NCBI GenBank assembly: GCA_002701845.1
Contig: NZXG01000038.1
Coordinates: 245,770 to 309,769 of the forward strand
Length of the DNA: 64,000 bases
Reading direction: 5' to 3'
Source: Pseudomonadales bacterium
GTDB lineage: Bacteria; Pseudomonadota; Gammaproteobacteria; Pseudomonadales; Ketobacteraceae
Under the pieces are notes generated by a model. It did not search any database. It was not told where the DNA came from and worked only from the letters and a program-made list of their open reading frames with translations. The position numbers and the translations under genes were made by a program. Shown here in pieces: positions 8,390 through 17,720 of this stretch; the stretch's first letter is position 1; every line of letters begins with the position of its first letter.

Positions 8390-11224
8390 ATGAAAGACTA
8401 TCGCTTTTTGAACAGAATGTGGTCAGCCGAAATGAACAAAACAATAAAAACCTTACTGTTTATAACCGTTGCACTGAGCCTGGGCGCCTGCGGCAGCGAT
8501 GACAAACTGCCGGGCGGCACCAACCCCGGCGATCAGGACCCCCTGGCTGAAGGCACGCCGCTGTTCTATATCGAGCGCCAGGTCACCAGCGAGGAAGATG
8601 AGCTCAATGACCCGCTGCACTTTGTGGGCGGGGCCCGGCTGGTGATGAAGGCCCGGGCGGATCGGGCGGCGCCGGAAACAGTGTTGTCAGACCGTCTCTG
8701 CGCCAGCAATTGCGATTTTCGGGATCTGGATGTGTCCTACGACGGACTCTATGTACTGTTCGCCATGCGCGAGGAGGATCCGGACGAGAATGACAATGAG
8801 CAGTACACCTGGGACCTGTACGAATACGATATCGAAAACGACAGCATCCGCGCCCTGCTGCCCAATGATGACGCCTCCAAATTCAATCACGAAATCACCC
8901 CCCGCTATTTGCCCTCCGGGGATATTGTGTTCGCCTCCACCCGTCAGACCTACACCCGGGCCATCAATCAGGACACCGGCAAACCCGGCTATTCCGGCCT
9001 GGAGGAGGACCGCCAGGAACGGGCCCTGAATCTGCACGTCATGTCCGCCGACGGTCAGAATATCCGCCAGATCACCTTCAATATGAGTCACGATCTGTAC
9101 CCGGTGGTATTGCCGGACGGCAGTATCCTGTACTCCCGCTGGGACAATTTCACCCGCGATGCCATGAACCTGTACCGGGTCAACCCTGACGGCACCCGTA
9201 ACCATATCGTCTACGGCATGCACAGCCATGATACCGGCCCCGGGGACACCGAATTCCAGTTTGTGAAAGCCAATCTGCTGCCGGACGGCCGGGTGTTCGT
9301 GCTGGCCCGGCCCATGGACAGCCAGTTCTACGGCGGGGATTTTCTCACCATTGATATTACCGATTATGTGGACAACACCACTCCCACGGCCCTTACCAAC
9401 GGCAGTGGCCCGGCCCAGCAGAGCATTACCGATACCAGCGTGAATACTGGTGCCCAGTATTCCACCGGTGGTTACTACGCCGACTTCCACCCGCTGTGGG
9501 ATGGCACCAACCGGGCCCTGGCCAGCTGGAGCCTGTGCCGGGTGCAGGACGGCCAGACCATTCTGCCCTGCAACGACAACACCATGGGCGATGCCGGCAA
9601 CCAGCCCGCCACCCCCGCCTATGGCATCTGGATGCTGAACTACGAGGACGACACCCAGGTACCGGTGATCCCCGGCCAGACCGGCGTGGTCATTACCGAT
9701 GTGGTCCTGGGTTACGTCCGCACCGCGCCGCTCACCTTCGCTGACGATTTTCCCTTCGAGGAGAACAACTGCCTCAATGCGAACTTCAAACTGGATGCCG
9801 GTACCCAGACCGAGCTGTGCTCCAGTCAGGAAGGGGTGCTGCATATCCGCAATGTGTACGAAACTGACGGCGCCCTGAACTTTGGCGGCACCGATGTCAG
9901 CGCCAGCTATAACCAGTGGGCGGATCCCTCCCAGACCACGGTGGCCAACCGGCCGGCGCGCTTTCTGCGGGTGATCAAGGGTTATCCAGAGCCGGATCGG
10001 GATATCCAGGATCCGGACGGCGAGGCTTTCGGCCGGGCCGGGGCCCAGCGCATGAAACAGATCCTGGGTTATGCCCCCATTGAGCCGGACGGCTCAGTGA
10101 AGGTCCGGGTCCCCGCCAATGTGCCGCTGATGATCAGCATCACCGATGACAGCGGCAAGCGGCTCACCGCCCGCCACCAGAACTGGCTTAGCGTGCGCCC
10201 CGGCGAAGTGCTGGAATGCAAGGGCTGCCATACCCGTGGCAGCACCGAGCCCCATGGCCGCTTTAACGCCCAGCCCGACTCCACCAACCCCGGCGCGGTG
10301 AGCGGCAGCAGTTACCCGGGGGCCACTCCGGAAATCCTGTCCCCCTTCTCCTACACCGTGAGCGGGGAAATCCTCAACGCCACCATGGCGGAGGCCAAGT
10401 TCAGCTATATCGAAACCAATCTCAACGCCACCGCCGGCCAGATGTTGAAACTGAACCGGGATCCGCGCTTCAGTTTTTCCTGGCTGGACAACGACCCCAT
10501 GGCGGACCTCACCGCCGCGGACCTGGAGTCGGAAGACCCCCTGGATCCCCAGCTGCCCTGGTACGACAATATTCCCCTGCTGGCGGATACCGCCTATGAG
10601 TTACCCACCAATAATTTCTGTGGCAACTGGAGCTATCGCTGCCGCATCGACATCAATTATCCGGACCACATTCAACCCCTGTGGGAATACAATCGCACCG
10701 GCCTGCTGACCCTGGCCCACGGCGGCGATGGGGTAACCCCCACCCAGTTCGCCTGTGTGGACTGCCATACCCGCACCGATGCCATGAATCTGGCCCAGGT
10801 GCCCGCCGGCCAGCTGGAACTCACCAGCCAGGTGGATACCGGTATCCGCATGCGCTCCTATAATGAGCTGTTTATCGCGGATATCGAGCAGGAGCTGGTG
10901 GAAGGGGCGCTGCAGGATATCGTCTGTACCGAACTTCAGGAGCAGCCAGTGCTGGATCAGGACGGCAACCCCACCTTCGACCAGAACGGGGATCCCATCA
11001 CCCAACTGGTGGAAGTGATTGTGCAGTGCCCCGCCACCGAAGGCCCCTACGTTTCCCCCGCCGGGGCCCGTTCCGGCGCCAGTAACAGCTTCTTCGCCCT
11101 GTTCCAGGCCGGCGCCAGTCATGAGAACTATCTCACACCGGCGGAACTGCGTCTGATCACGGAGTGGCTGGACATCGGTGGCCAGTACTACAATGACTTA
11201 TTCGCAGCCCCCGAACGCAACTGA
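8390..11224 (+). CDS. HzsA-related lipoprotein with two CxxCH motifs
   Basis: Protein of 944 residues. The signal peptide ends in a lipobox LGAC. The first half has WD40/PD40-type beta-propeller motifs (ITFNMSHDLYPVVLPDGSILYSR is typical). The second half resembles the middle domain of hydrazine synthase alpha subunits, with APIEPDGSVKVRVPANVPL followed by the haem motif CKGCH; a second motif CVDCH lies near residue 785. ATG 8390 has a weak GGAATAAG site; ATG 8432 is an alternative that gives a compact 20-residue signal. Hydrazine synthase proper is an anammox enzyme, and nothing else here suggests anammox, so only the fold is claimed. It faces the minus-strand cytochrome operon. Confidence 0.75.
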   Translation: MKDYRFLNRMWSAEMNKTIKTLLFITVALSLGACGSDDKLPGGTNPGDQDPLAEGTPLFYIERQVTSEEDELNDPLHFVGGARLVMKARADRAAPETVLSDRLCASNCDFRDLDVSYDGLYVLFAMREEDPDENDNEQYTWDLYEYDIENDSIRALLPNDDASKFNHEITPRYLPSGDIVFASTRQTYTRAINQDTGKPGYSGLEEDRQERALNLHVMSADGQNIRQITFNMSHDLYPVVLPDGSILYSRWDNFTRDAMNLYRVNPDGTRNHIVYGMHSHDTGPGDTEFQFVKANLLPDGRVFVLARPMDSQFYGGDFLTIDITDYVDNTTPTALTNGSGPAQQSITDTSVNTGAQYSTGGYYADFHPLWDGTNRALASWSLCRVQDGQTILPCNDNTMGDAGNQPATPAYGIWMLNYEDDTQVPVIPGQTGVVITDVVLGYVRTAPLTFADDFPFEENNCLNANFKLDAGTQTELCSSQEGVLHIRNVYETDGALNFGGTDVSASYNQWADPSQTTVANRPARFLRVIKGYPEPDRDIQDPDGEAFGRAGAQRMKQILGYAPIEPDGSVKVRVPANVPLMISITDDSGKRLTARHQNWLSVRPGEVLECKGCHTRGSTEPHGRFNAQPDSTNPGAVSGSSYPGATPEILSPFSYTVSGEILNATMAEAKFSYIETNLNATAGQMLKLNRDPRFSFSWLDNDPMADLTAADLESEDPLDPQLPWYDNIPLLADTAYELPTNNFCGNWSYRCRIDINYPDHIQPLWEYNRTGLLTLAHGGDGVTPTQFACVDCHTRTDAMNLAQVPAGQLELTSQVDTGIRMRSYNELFIADIEQELVEGALQDIVCTELQEQPVLDQDGNPTFDQNGDPITQLVEVIVQCPATEGPYVSPAGARSGASNSFFALFQAGASHENYLTPAELRLITEWLDIGGQYYNDLFAAPERN

Positions 11225-11234
11225 CAAATCCACC

Positions 11235-11258
11235 GCGGTGGGTGGCTGCGCCCACCGC
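11235..11258 (+). terminator. GC-rich stem-loop after the HzsA-related gene
   Basis: GCGGTGGG pairs with CCCACCGC around an 8-base loop, 11 bases after the stop codon. There is no T run, so termination is only a guess. Confidence 0.35.
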
Positions 11259-11336
11259 TATGCTATAGAATGAAGTAAAACAACATCTTATACGCTCAAT
11301 TTTCTCCAACAAGAAAGAAGGCGCCCCACCCACAAC

Positions 11337-12077
11337 ATGACAGTCCGGATTCTGCTTTGCATTCTTATCCTGTGTTGCGCGGGCACCGGCCGGGTACAGG
11401 CCGCCGACTACCCTTCCGTGCGGGTGGCGGAGCCCTATCTGGATCTGCGCACCGGGCCGGGGCGGGGCTATCCGGTCACTCAGATTGTGGAACGGGGGGA
11501 CTGGGTGGAGGTCATGTTGCGCCGCACCGACTGGATCAAGGTGCGCACGGAAAAAGGCTTCGAAGGCTGGGCCCACCAGAATGCCATGGCGCAAACCCTG
11601 GACCCGGATGGTCAGCCCACGGAAATCCCCACGGTGGGCGAAGGGGATTTTGTGCACCGGCGTTGGGAAACCGGTTTTAAAATCGGCACCTTTGCCGGCG
11701 CCCGCACCAGCGATGCCTACCTGGGCTACTACTTCACCAGCAACCTCTCCATTGAAGCCACCCTGGGGGAGGCCTTCGGCTCCACTGTGGATTTTCAGTT
11801 CCTCAACCTGAGCCTGACCCACCAACCCTGGCCCCAGTGGCGTTATTCGCCCTACCTCACCCTGGGAGGCGGTGCCAAAACCACCCGTTACGGCGACACC
11901 GAAGTACAACTGAGCGACCGCACCGATCAGACCGTGCATGCCGGGCTGGGTATCCGCATTTATTTGACCCGACAACTGATGGCCCGGGGGGAATACCGCA
12001 ATACGGTGATTCTCACCGACCAGGAACAGAACGAAGAGAGTGACGAATGGACAATCGGTTTATCCGCGTTTTTCTGA
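11337..12077 (+). CDS. Exported SH3-domain protein with C-terminal outer-membrane barrel
   Basis: Protein of 246 residues. A Sec signal peptide is followed by a bacterial SH3-like domain (about 25-85; YLDLRTGPGRGYPV and GWVHQN-type signature GWAHQNAM). The rest alternates like a small beta-barrel (FTSNLSIEATLGEA, YLTLGGGAKT) and ends in aromatic FF, typical of outer-membrane proteins. SH3 domains of this kind often bind peptidoglycan. The next gene starts inside its last codons (overlap 31 bases), so the two are probably translated together. Function unknown. Confidence 0.7.
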   Translation: MTVRILLCILILCCAGTGRVQAADYPSVRVAEPYLDLRTGPGRGYPVTQIVERGDWVEVMLRRTDWIKVRTEKGFEGWAHQNAMAQTLDPDGQPTEIPTVGEGDFVHRRWETGFKIGTFAGARTSDAYLGYYFTSNLSIEATLGEAFGSTVDFQFLNLSLTHQPWPQWRYSPYLTLGGGAKTTRYGDTEVQLSDRTDQTVHAGLGIRIYLTRQLMARGEYRNTVILTDQEQNEESDEWTIGLSAFF

Positions 12078-12718
12078 GCACCCTCGCCCTGGCACTGCTC
12101 ACCACCACCGGCGCCCGGGCCGAGGAATCCGGCGCGGACACCGCGCTGCAGGAACCCCCGGTCATCGACCCCAAGGTGGTGCGCCTGGGGTTGAAGGAGT
12201 CGGAAATTGACGACGAAAACTTCGAGCTGGGGCTGTTTGCCGGTTATATGAGTGTGGAGCACTTCGGCACCCACGAAGTGTATGGTGTACGCGCCGCCTG
12301 GCATGTGAACGAGGACCTGTTCTTCGAAGCCAATTACGGTCAGGCCACCGTGGGGGACACCCCCGCCGAATATGTGAGCGGGGAAATCCAGCTCACCACG
12401 GACGATAACCGGGATTTCGTTTACTACAATTTAACCATGGGCTTCAACGTCCTGCCCGGAGAGGCGTTTGTTACCAGCGACTGGGCCTTCAACACCAATA
12501 TCTATCTGCTGGCCGGCGGCGGCACCGTGGACTTTTTTGGTGACAAGGAGTTTGCCCTGAACCTGGGAATGGGACTGCGGATGATCCTGACCGACTCCCT
12601 GGCAATACACGCCACCTTCCAGGACATCATGACCGACAAACTACAAGAACTGAGCGACGGCGATGACGGTTCCGCCCATAACATGCAGTATACCGCCAGC
12701 CTGACCTACTTTTTCTGA
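12047..12718 (+). CDS. Outer-membrane beta-barrel protein
   Basis: Protein of 223 residues with a signal peptide (cut after ARA) and a beta-barrel of about eight strands ending in YFF. It resembles the small outer-membrane barrel family found beside TlpA/DUF4266/DUF3570 genes in several proteobacteria. The start ATG 12047 has GAGAG upstream and overlaps the previous gene by 31 bases. Its topology matches the barrel half of the preceding protein, so the two may be related copies. Confidence 0.7.
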   Translation: MDNRFIRVFLSTLALALLTTTGARAEESGADTALQEPPVIDPKVVRLGLKESEIDDENFELGLFAGYMSVEHFGTHEVYGVRAAWHVNEDLFFEANYGQATVGDTPAEYVSGEIQLTTDDNRDFVYYNLTMGFNVLPGEAFVTSDWAFNTNIYLLAGGGTVDFFGDKEFALNLGMGLRMILTDSLAIHATFQDIMTDKLQELSDGDDGSAHNMQYTASLTYFF

Positions 12719-12753
12719 GGGGGGTTCCATTGACCCGAAAGAGGCATGATCCG

Positions 12754-13269
12754 ATGACACTGACAAACCTGAAGCAATTGCTGGCCACGGCCCTGCTGAT
12801 CCCCACACTGCTGCTGGGCAACGCGGCGCTTGCCAAAAGCGAACCCCTGTCCGGGCCGGCCCCGGACTTCGCCCTGCCCCTGGAGGGCGGCAAGAAACTG
12901 AAGCTGTCCCAGCTCAAGGGCAACGTGGTGATGATCAACTTCTGGGCCTCCTGGTGCGCCCCCTGTCGGGAAGAGATGCCACTGATCGAGGACCTGTTCC
13001 AGAACTACAAAAAGCTGGGGTTCGTGGTATACGGAGTCAATGTGGATTTCAACCCCGCCGATGCCAAGCCGCTGTTAAAGGAAACCGGCGTCAGCTTCCC
13101 GGTGGGCTACGACAGCAAAAACCGGGTCAGTGAACTGTACGGGGTGGATTCCATGCCCAGCACCGTCATGGTGGACCGCAAGGGCAATATGCGGTTTCTG
13201 CACCGGGGCTACAAACCCGGCTATGAAGACGACTATGAACAACAGATTCGCAAATTGATACGGGAATGA
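12754..13269 (+). CDS. TlpA-family periplasmic thioredoxin-like protein
   Basis: Thiol-disulfide oxidoreductase of 171 residues, exported by a signal peptide (cut near ALA-KSE). The active site is WCAPC in FWASWCAPCREEMP, with the cis-proline segment DSMPSTVMVD. Such proteins reduce cysteines in the periplasm, for example in apocytochromes before haem attachment. ATG 12754 has GAGG nine bases upstream; an earlier TTG at 12730 has no such site. The stop overlaps the ATG of the DUF4266 gene (ATGA). Several CxxCH proteins are encoded upstream, so a role in their maturation is possible but not shown. Confidence 0.88.
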   Translation: MTLTNLKQLLATALLIPTLLLGNAALAKSEPLSGPAPDFALPLEGGKKLKLSQLKGNVVMINFWASWCAPCREEMPLIEDLFQNYKKLGFVVYGVNVDFNPADAKPLLKETGVSFPVGYDSKNRVSELYGVDSMPSTVMVDRKGNMRFLHRGYKPGYEDDYEQQIRKLIRE

Positions 13270-13565
13270 TCATGAGGTCGTATTGCGTATTGTTACGTTG
13301 TTTGGGGTTACGCTGCTCAGGATTGCGTTGCGCCCCCAACCGGCCCCTGCTTTTGGTCAGTCTGCTGTCGGGGCTGTTGCTGACTGCCGGCTGCAGCAGC
13401 ATTCAGCCCTGGGTAAAGCCCTATGAACGTAATAATCTGGCGGATCCCATTATGAGCTTCAGCCCGGATCCGGTGGAAGCCGGCTATCTGCATCACGTGT
13501 TCCAGTCCCGGGAAGGGGCCCGGGGCGCCGAGGGTGGCGGCGGAGGTGGCTGTGGCTGCAACTGA
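13266..13565 (+). CDS. DUF4266 lipoprotein with a glycine-rich CGCN tail
   Basis: Protein of 99 residues. A lipobox LTAGC follows a hydrophobic segment. After it comes the family block VKPYERNNLADPIM, and the protein ends in a run of glycines followed by CGCN. The start overlaps the TlpA stop as ATGA; ATG 13272 is a second choice. The first 25 residues contain extra cysteines and arginines (RCLGLRCSGLRC). The family is usually found with DUF3570, as here. The conserved glycine/cysteine tail suggests metal or cofactor binding or a processing signal; this is inference. Confidence 0.75.
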   Translation: MIMRSYCVLLRCLGLRCSGLRCAPNRPLLLVSLLSGLLLTAGCSSIQPWVKPYERNNLADPIMSFSPDPVEAGYLHHVFQSREGARGAEGGGGGGCGCN

Positions 13566-14745
13566 TCACGCCCTTGCCCGCCCTCTTAATGGCCAACCGG
13601 GACGCCTCCGGGGCGGCCTTTGGCTGTTGTTGGTCGCCCTGTTCAGCCTGCCGGCCAGTGCCGCAGTGCTGCCCGCTGATCGGGCCGATGTGCTGTACCA
13701 CAGCTACGAAGGGGGCGGGGTTAAGATCGATGGCCCGGCGGTGCTGGTGCGCAAGAGCGTCACCGATGATGTCTCCCTCAGCGCACAGTACTATGTGGAT
13801 GAAATCTCCGGCGCCTCCATCGATGTGCAGGTGCTGGCCAGCGAGTATGCCGAGGAGCGCACCCAGTATGACCTGGGGGCGGACTACCTGCTGAGCAAAA
13901 CCATTATCAGCCTGGGCTACTCCAACAGCAGCGAAAACGATTACGAGGCGGACACTTACTCCATCGGCATCAGCCAGGATTTCTTCGGCGATCTCAGCAC
14001 CCTTAGCCTGAGCTACGCCCAGGGCAGCGACACCGTGGGCAAGAGTACTGACCCGACTTTCAGCGAGGAAAAGACCACCCGTTCCTATCAATTCGGCTGG
14101 ACCCAGGTGATTACCAAGAATCTGCTGATGAACTTTATTTACCACGTAATCACGGATGAGGGTTATCTCAACAACCCTTACCGGGCGTTTCGCTATCTGG
14201 ACAACGCCAATGACCCCAGCGCCGGCTACACCTGGCTGACCGAGAAATATCCGGAAACCCGCACCAGCCACGCCGCCGCTGTGCGGGGCCGCTACTACCT
14301 GCCCTACCGGGCCGCGTTCGGGTTTGAATACCGCCGCTATAACGACACCTGGAATATCAACGCCTACAATCTGGACCTGAGCTATACCCACCCCCTGGGG
14401 CAGCACTGGATTCTGGATCTGCGCTACCGCTTCTACTCCCAAAGCGATGCGGACTTTTACGCCGACCTGTTCCCCGCGGAAAACTTTCAAACCTACATGG
14501 GAAGGGACAAAGAACTCAGCGAATTCACCACCCATACCTTCGGCGTCAAAGTCTCCTACGAACTGGACACCGGCTGGAGCCGCAACTGGCTGGAGAAAGC
14601 CTCGGTGAGTCTGGCCTGGGATCTGATCCAACTGGATTACGACAATTTCCGCGACGCCCGCCGGGATGACCTGACCCCGGGCACCGAGCCACTGTACGAA
14701 TTTGACGCCGATGTAATCCGATTTTTTATATCTGCCTGGTTCTAG
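13534..14745 (+). CDS. DUF3570 outer-membrane barrel protein
   Basis: Protein of about 403 residues. A signal-like hydrophobic segment (LLLVALFSLPASAA) is followed by DUF3570: DRADVLYHSYEGGGVKIDGP, then many amphipathic strands ending in FISAWF, as expected for an outer-membrane barrel. No ATG precedes the signal peptide. GTG 13534, 13546 or 13552 are possible starts, all inside the end of the DUF4266 gene; GGAGG at 13542-13546 favours 13552. TlpA, DUF4266 and DUF3570 form a tight overlapping unit. In other genomes an ApbE flavin transferase often joins this set; none is visible here. Confidence 0.75.
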   Translation: MAAEVAVAATDHALARPLNGQPGRLRGGLWLLLVALFSLPASAAVLPADRADVLYHSYEGGGVKIDGPAVLVRKSVTDDVSLSAQYYVDEISGASIDVQVLASEYAEERTQYDLGADYLLSKTIISLGYSNSSENDYEADTYSIGISQDFFGDLSTLSLSYAQGSDTVGKSTDPTFSEEKTTRSYQFGWTQVITKNLLMNFIYHVITDEGYLNNPYRAFRYLDNANDPSAGYTWLTEKYPETRTSHAAAVRGRYYLPYRAAFGFEYRRYNDTWNINAYNLDLSYTHPLGQHWILDLRYRFYSQSDADFYADLFPAENFQTYMGRDKELSEFTTHTFGVKVSYELDTGWSRNWLEKASVSLAWDLIQLDYDNFRDARRDDLTPGTEPLYEFDADVIRFFISAWF

Positions 14746-14878
14746 AGAATATTCCGCAATAAGCCCCCCCATGGGCGGCCTCCGGCCCTGACACCCGCCG
14801 TTATTGGCTCTACACTGATGCCTACAAGGACTGTAACTGGCGGTGCACCGCCCTCCGGGCTGGTGTCAGAGGTGTATC

Positions 14879-16345
14879 ATGGAACGGACCCTCCTACTCT
14901 GCGATGCAGACACGCAACTGGCAACGATATACGGCGAAGCCCTGAAAGGGGACCGGATTCAGGTGTTCGGTTGCGGGGACCCCCACAAGCTTCCGGCCCT
15001 GGCTCTCAGCGCCCAGCCGGATATGATTCTGATCAGCGTGGAGCCGGATCAAACCGATGCCATCCAGGTCTGCCGGCAACTCAAGCGCCATCCCCAGACC
15101 CTGGCGGTGCCGGTGCTGATGCTGGCGGACGCCCCGGACCACCATGCCCGGCGTAAGGCCATCCGGGCCGGCGCCATGGATCTGCTGCCCCGGATCAGTT
15201 CTCACTTCTTCGTGCGCGAGCGAATTCTGGCGTGCCTTAATGAAAGCGAGCGTTTTGCCCTGGCCAGCCGCATGACCGAGCGCAGCTTCCAGGTGTTGAT
15301 TGCGGAGGACAGCCCCTCACTGCAACAGTTTTACAGTGCCGTGCTGCAGGAACTGAACTGCGCGGTGGTGCAGTGCGATAACGGCCGTGATGCCTGGCAT
15401 CAGCTCAAATCCAACGGCGAGTTCGACCTGGTGATCACCGATCTGTTTATGCCGGTGATGGACGGCCGGGAACTCTGCAACCTGATTCGCTCTCATCACG
15501 AATTCGACCAGATCCCCCTGCTGGTGATTACCACCGAGCAGGAAAAGCCGGTGCTGTACGATCTGCTGGATATGGGGGTCAACGACTTTATTCAAAAACC
15601 GTTTCGGGAACCGGAGTTGCGGGGCCGGGTGCAGGCCCACCTGCGTAACCGGCTGTTGCTGCAGGAGCAGTTTCATCTCACCCAGCAACTGATCGAGTCC
15701 AGCGCCCTGCTGGAACAAAGAATCGCCGAGCGCACTCAGGAAATCGCCGATGCCAATGTGGAAACCATCTATAAACTGGCCACCGCCTGCGACCTGAAGG
15801 ACACCAACACCGCCAACCATATCGCCCGGGTGCGGGAGTATGTGGAGCGCTTCGCCCTGCACCTGGGGATCGACCGCCGCACCGCCCGGGAATTCGGCTA
15901 TTCCAGCATGATGCACGATGTGGGCAAGCTGGGCATTCCCGATGCCATACTGGGTAAGCCGGGCCCCCTGAATGACGCGGAGTGGGAAATCATGCGCACC
16001 CATCCGATCAAAGGCCGGGAACTGCTGGGTTCGCAACCGTTTTTCAAACACGCGGCGGACATTGCCGTGGCCCACCATGAACGTTTTGATGGTACTGGCT
16101 ACCCCTATGGTCTGCGGGGCAAACGCATTCCCCTCAGCGCCCGCATCACCGCCATCGTCGATATCTACGATGCCCTCACCAGCCGCCGACCCTACAAGGA
16201 ACCCTGGCCGGTGGCGGCGGCCTATCGGGAGCTGCGCCAATTGGCGGGCCACCATCTGGACCCCACCCTCACCGCAGAATTTCTCAAACTGGGCCGCAAT
16301 GGCGATCTGAGCCGCATTCGCGAGCGTTACGCCGAAGCCTGTTGA
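14879..16345 (+). CDS. Two-receiver HD-GYP response regulator
   Basis: Protein of 488 residues with two receiver domains (about 3-120 and 139-260) and a C-terminal HD-GYP phosphodiesterase domain (about 295-470). The second receiver is complete (AEDS at its start, phosphoacceptor in VITDLFMPVMDG). The first has serine where the aspartate should be (LISVEPDQTD), so it probably cannot be phosphorylated. The HD-GYP domain keeps the metal-binding MMHDVGK and HHERFDGTGYP motifs and should hydrolyse cyclic di-GMP. ATG 14879 has AGAGGTG upstream; the GTG at 14843 is less likely. No partner kinase is adjacent. Confidence 0.88.
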   Translation: MERTLLLCDADTQLATIYGEALKGDRIQVFGCGDPHKLPALALSAQPDMILISVEPDQTDAIQVCRQLKRHPQTLAVPVLMLADAPDHHARRKAIRAGAMDLLPRISSHFFVRERILACLNESERFALASRMTERSFQVLIAEDSPSLQQFYSAVLQELNCAVVQCDNGRDAWHQLKSNGEFDLVITDLFMPVMDGRELCNLIRSHHEFDQIPLLVITTEQEKPVLYDLLDMGVNDFIQKPFREPELRGRVQAHLRNRLLLQEQFHLTQQLIESSALLEQRIAERTQEIADANVETIYKLATACDLKDTNTANHIARVREYVERFALHLGIDRRTAREFGYSSMMHDVGKLGIPDAILGKPGPLNDAEWEIMRTHPIKGRELLGSQPFFKHAADIAVAHHERFDGTGYPYGLRGKRIPLSARITAIVDIYDALTSRRPYKEPWPVAAAYRELRQLAGHHLDPTLTAEFLKLGRNGDLSRIRERYAEAC

Positions 16346-16417
16346 AGCGCCTGCCCGCAGCCAACATGGCCTGCCCCCCGCCCCGCCCCTTGCATAGCCG
16401 GGGCAGGGGAAACCCGG

Positions 16418-16423
16418 TATAAT
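16418..16423 (+). promoter_or_regulatory. Possible -10 box upstream of proA
   Basis: A perfect TATAAT lies 44 bases before proA. No good -35 element is found at 16-18 bases; TTGCAT at 16390-16395 is 22 bases away. Confidence 0.3.
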
Positions 16424-16466
16424 CCCGCCTTTAACAGCCACCCATTGCACACAGGTTTAACACTTG

Positions 16467-17720
16467 ATGGATGTAACCGCCTACATGGCCGGCCTGGGTC
16501 AACAGGCCCGGGCCGCCGCGCGGCAGATGGCCAAGGCCAATACCGGGGCCAAGAACGCCGCCCTTGTCGCCATTGCCCAGGCCATCAGCCAGCAGCGTGA
16601 GCGGCTGCTGGCCGCCAACCAACAGGATCTGGAACAGGGTCGCAACAACGGCCTGGACGCCGCGTTACTGGATCGGCTGGAGCTGACGCCGGCGCGTCTT
16701 GACAATATGGTTGAGGGCCTGCATCAGGTGGCCGCCCTGCCGGATCCGGTGGGGGAAATCAGCGAGATGAACTACCGCCCCAGCGGTATTCAGGTGGGCA
16801 AAATGCGGGTGCCCCTCGGGGTCATCGGCATCATTTACGAATCCCGTCCCAATGTGACGGTGGAGGCCGCCAGCCTGTGCCTGAAGGCCGGTAATGCCAC
16901 CATCCTGCGGGGCGGCTCCGAGGCCATTCACAGCAATCAGGCCATCAGCCGCTGCATCGCCGATGGGTTGGAACAGGCCGGCCTGCCGCCCACCGCGGTG
17001 CAGATCGTGGAAACCACCGACCGCGCGGCGGTGGGTGAACTGATCACCATGCCGCAGTATGTGGATGTGATTGTGCCCCGGGGCGGCAAGGGGCTGATCG
17101 AGCGCATCAGCAACGAGGCCCGGGTACCGGTGATCAAACACCTGGATGGCATCTGTCATGTCTACATTGATGCCGAAGCGGATCCGGAAAAAGCCATCAA
17201 CATCGCCATCAATGCCAAGACCCATCGTTACGGCGTCTGTAACGCCATGGAAACCCTGCTGGTGCACGCCGCCGTGGCCGACTTGTTACTGCCCACCCTG
17301 GCCCAGCGCTACGGGGCAAAAGGTGTGACCCTGCGGGGCTGTGAGCAAACCCGGGGCATTATCGACTGCGAAGCTGCCACCGAAGCCGACTGGCACACCG
17401 AGTATCTGGCTCCGGTGCTGGCGATCCGGGTGGTGGCGGATATCGACGCCGCCATCGACCATATCGCCCGCTACAGCTCCCAGCACACCGAAAGCATTGT
17501 CACGGAAAACTACACCCTGGCCCGCCGCTTCCTCACCGAGGTGGATTCCAGCTCGGTGATGGTGAATGCCTCCACCCGCTTTGCCGATGGCTTTGAATAC
17601 GGCCTGGGGGCGGAGATCGGCATCTCCACCGACAAAATACACGCCCGCGGCCCGGTGGGCCTGAACGGTCTGACCTCGCAGAAATATATCGTGTTGGGCG
17701 ATGGACATATCCGCAACTAA
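16467..17720 (+). CDS. proA: Gamma-glutamyl phosphate reductase
   Basis: Second enzyme of proline synthesis: reduces gamma-glutamyl phosphate to glutamate semialdehyde with NADPH. The 417 residues match the usual family length. The aldehyde-dehydrogenase fold is clear, with the N-terminal NTGAKNAAL block and the catalytic cysteine in [13 protein letters not shown] 16467 is preferred over the TTG just before it. It overlaps nadD by 20 bases and begins a long operon-like run of housekeeping genes. Confidence 0.96.
   Translation: MDVTAYMAGLGQQARAAARQMAKANTGAKNAALVAIAQAISQQRERLLAANQQDLEQGRNNGLDAALLDRLELTPARLDNMVEGLHQVAALPDPVGEISEMNYRPSGIQVGKMRVPLGVIGIIYESRPNVTVEAASLCLKAGNATILRGGSEAIHSNQAISRCIADGLEQAGLPPTAVQIVETTDRAAVGELITMPQYVDVIVPRGGKGLIERISNEARVPVIKHLDGICHVYIDAEADPEKAINIAINAKTHRYGVCNAMETLLVHAAVADLLLPTLAQRYGAKGVTLRGCEQTRGIIDCEAATEADWHTEYLAPVLAIRVVADIDAAIDHIARYSSQHTESIVTENYTLARRFLTEVDSSSVMVNASTRFADGFEYGLGAEIGISTDKIHARGPVGLNGLTSQKYIVLGDGHIRN

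Noticed and set aside
8390-11224. Hydrazine synthase and anammox metabolism
   Set aside because: Only the middle-domain fold resembles HzsA; no HzsB/HzsC partners or hydrazine dehydrogenase are present, and the surroundings are gammaproteobacterial.
13459-14772. Minus-strand frame of 437 codons over the DUF3570 gene
   Set aside because: No ribosome site and Val/Gly/Gln-rich composition typical of antisense frames in GC-rich DNA; the plus-strand barrel is well supported.
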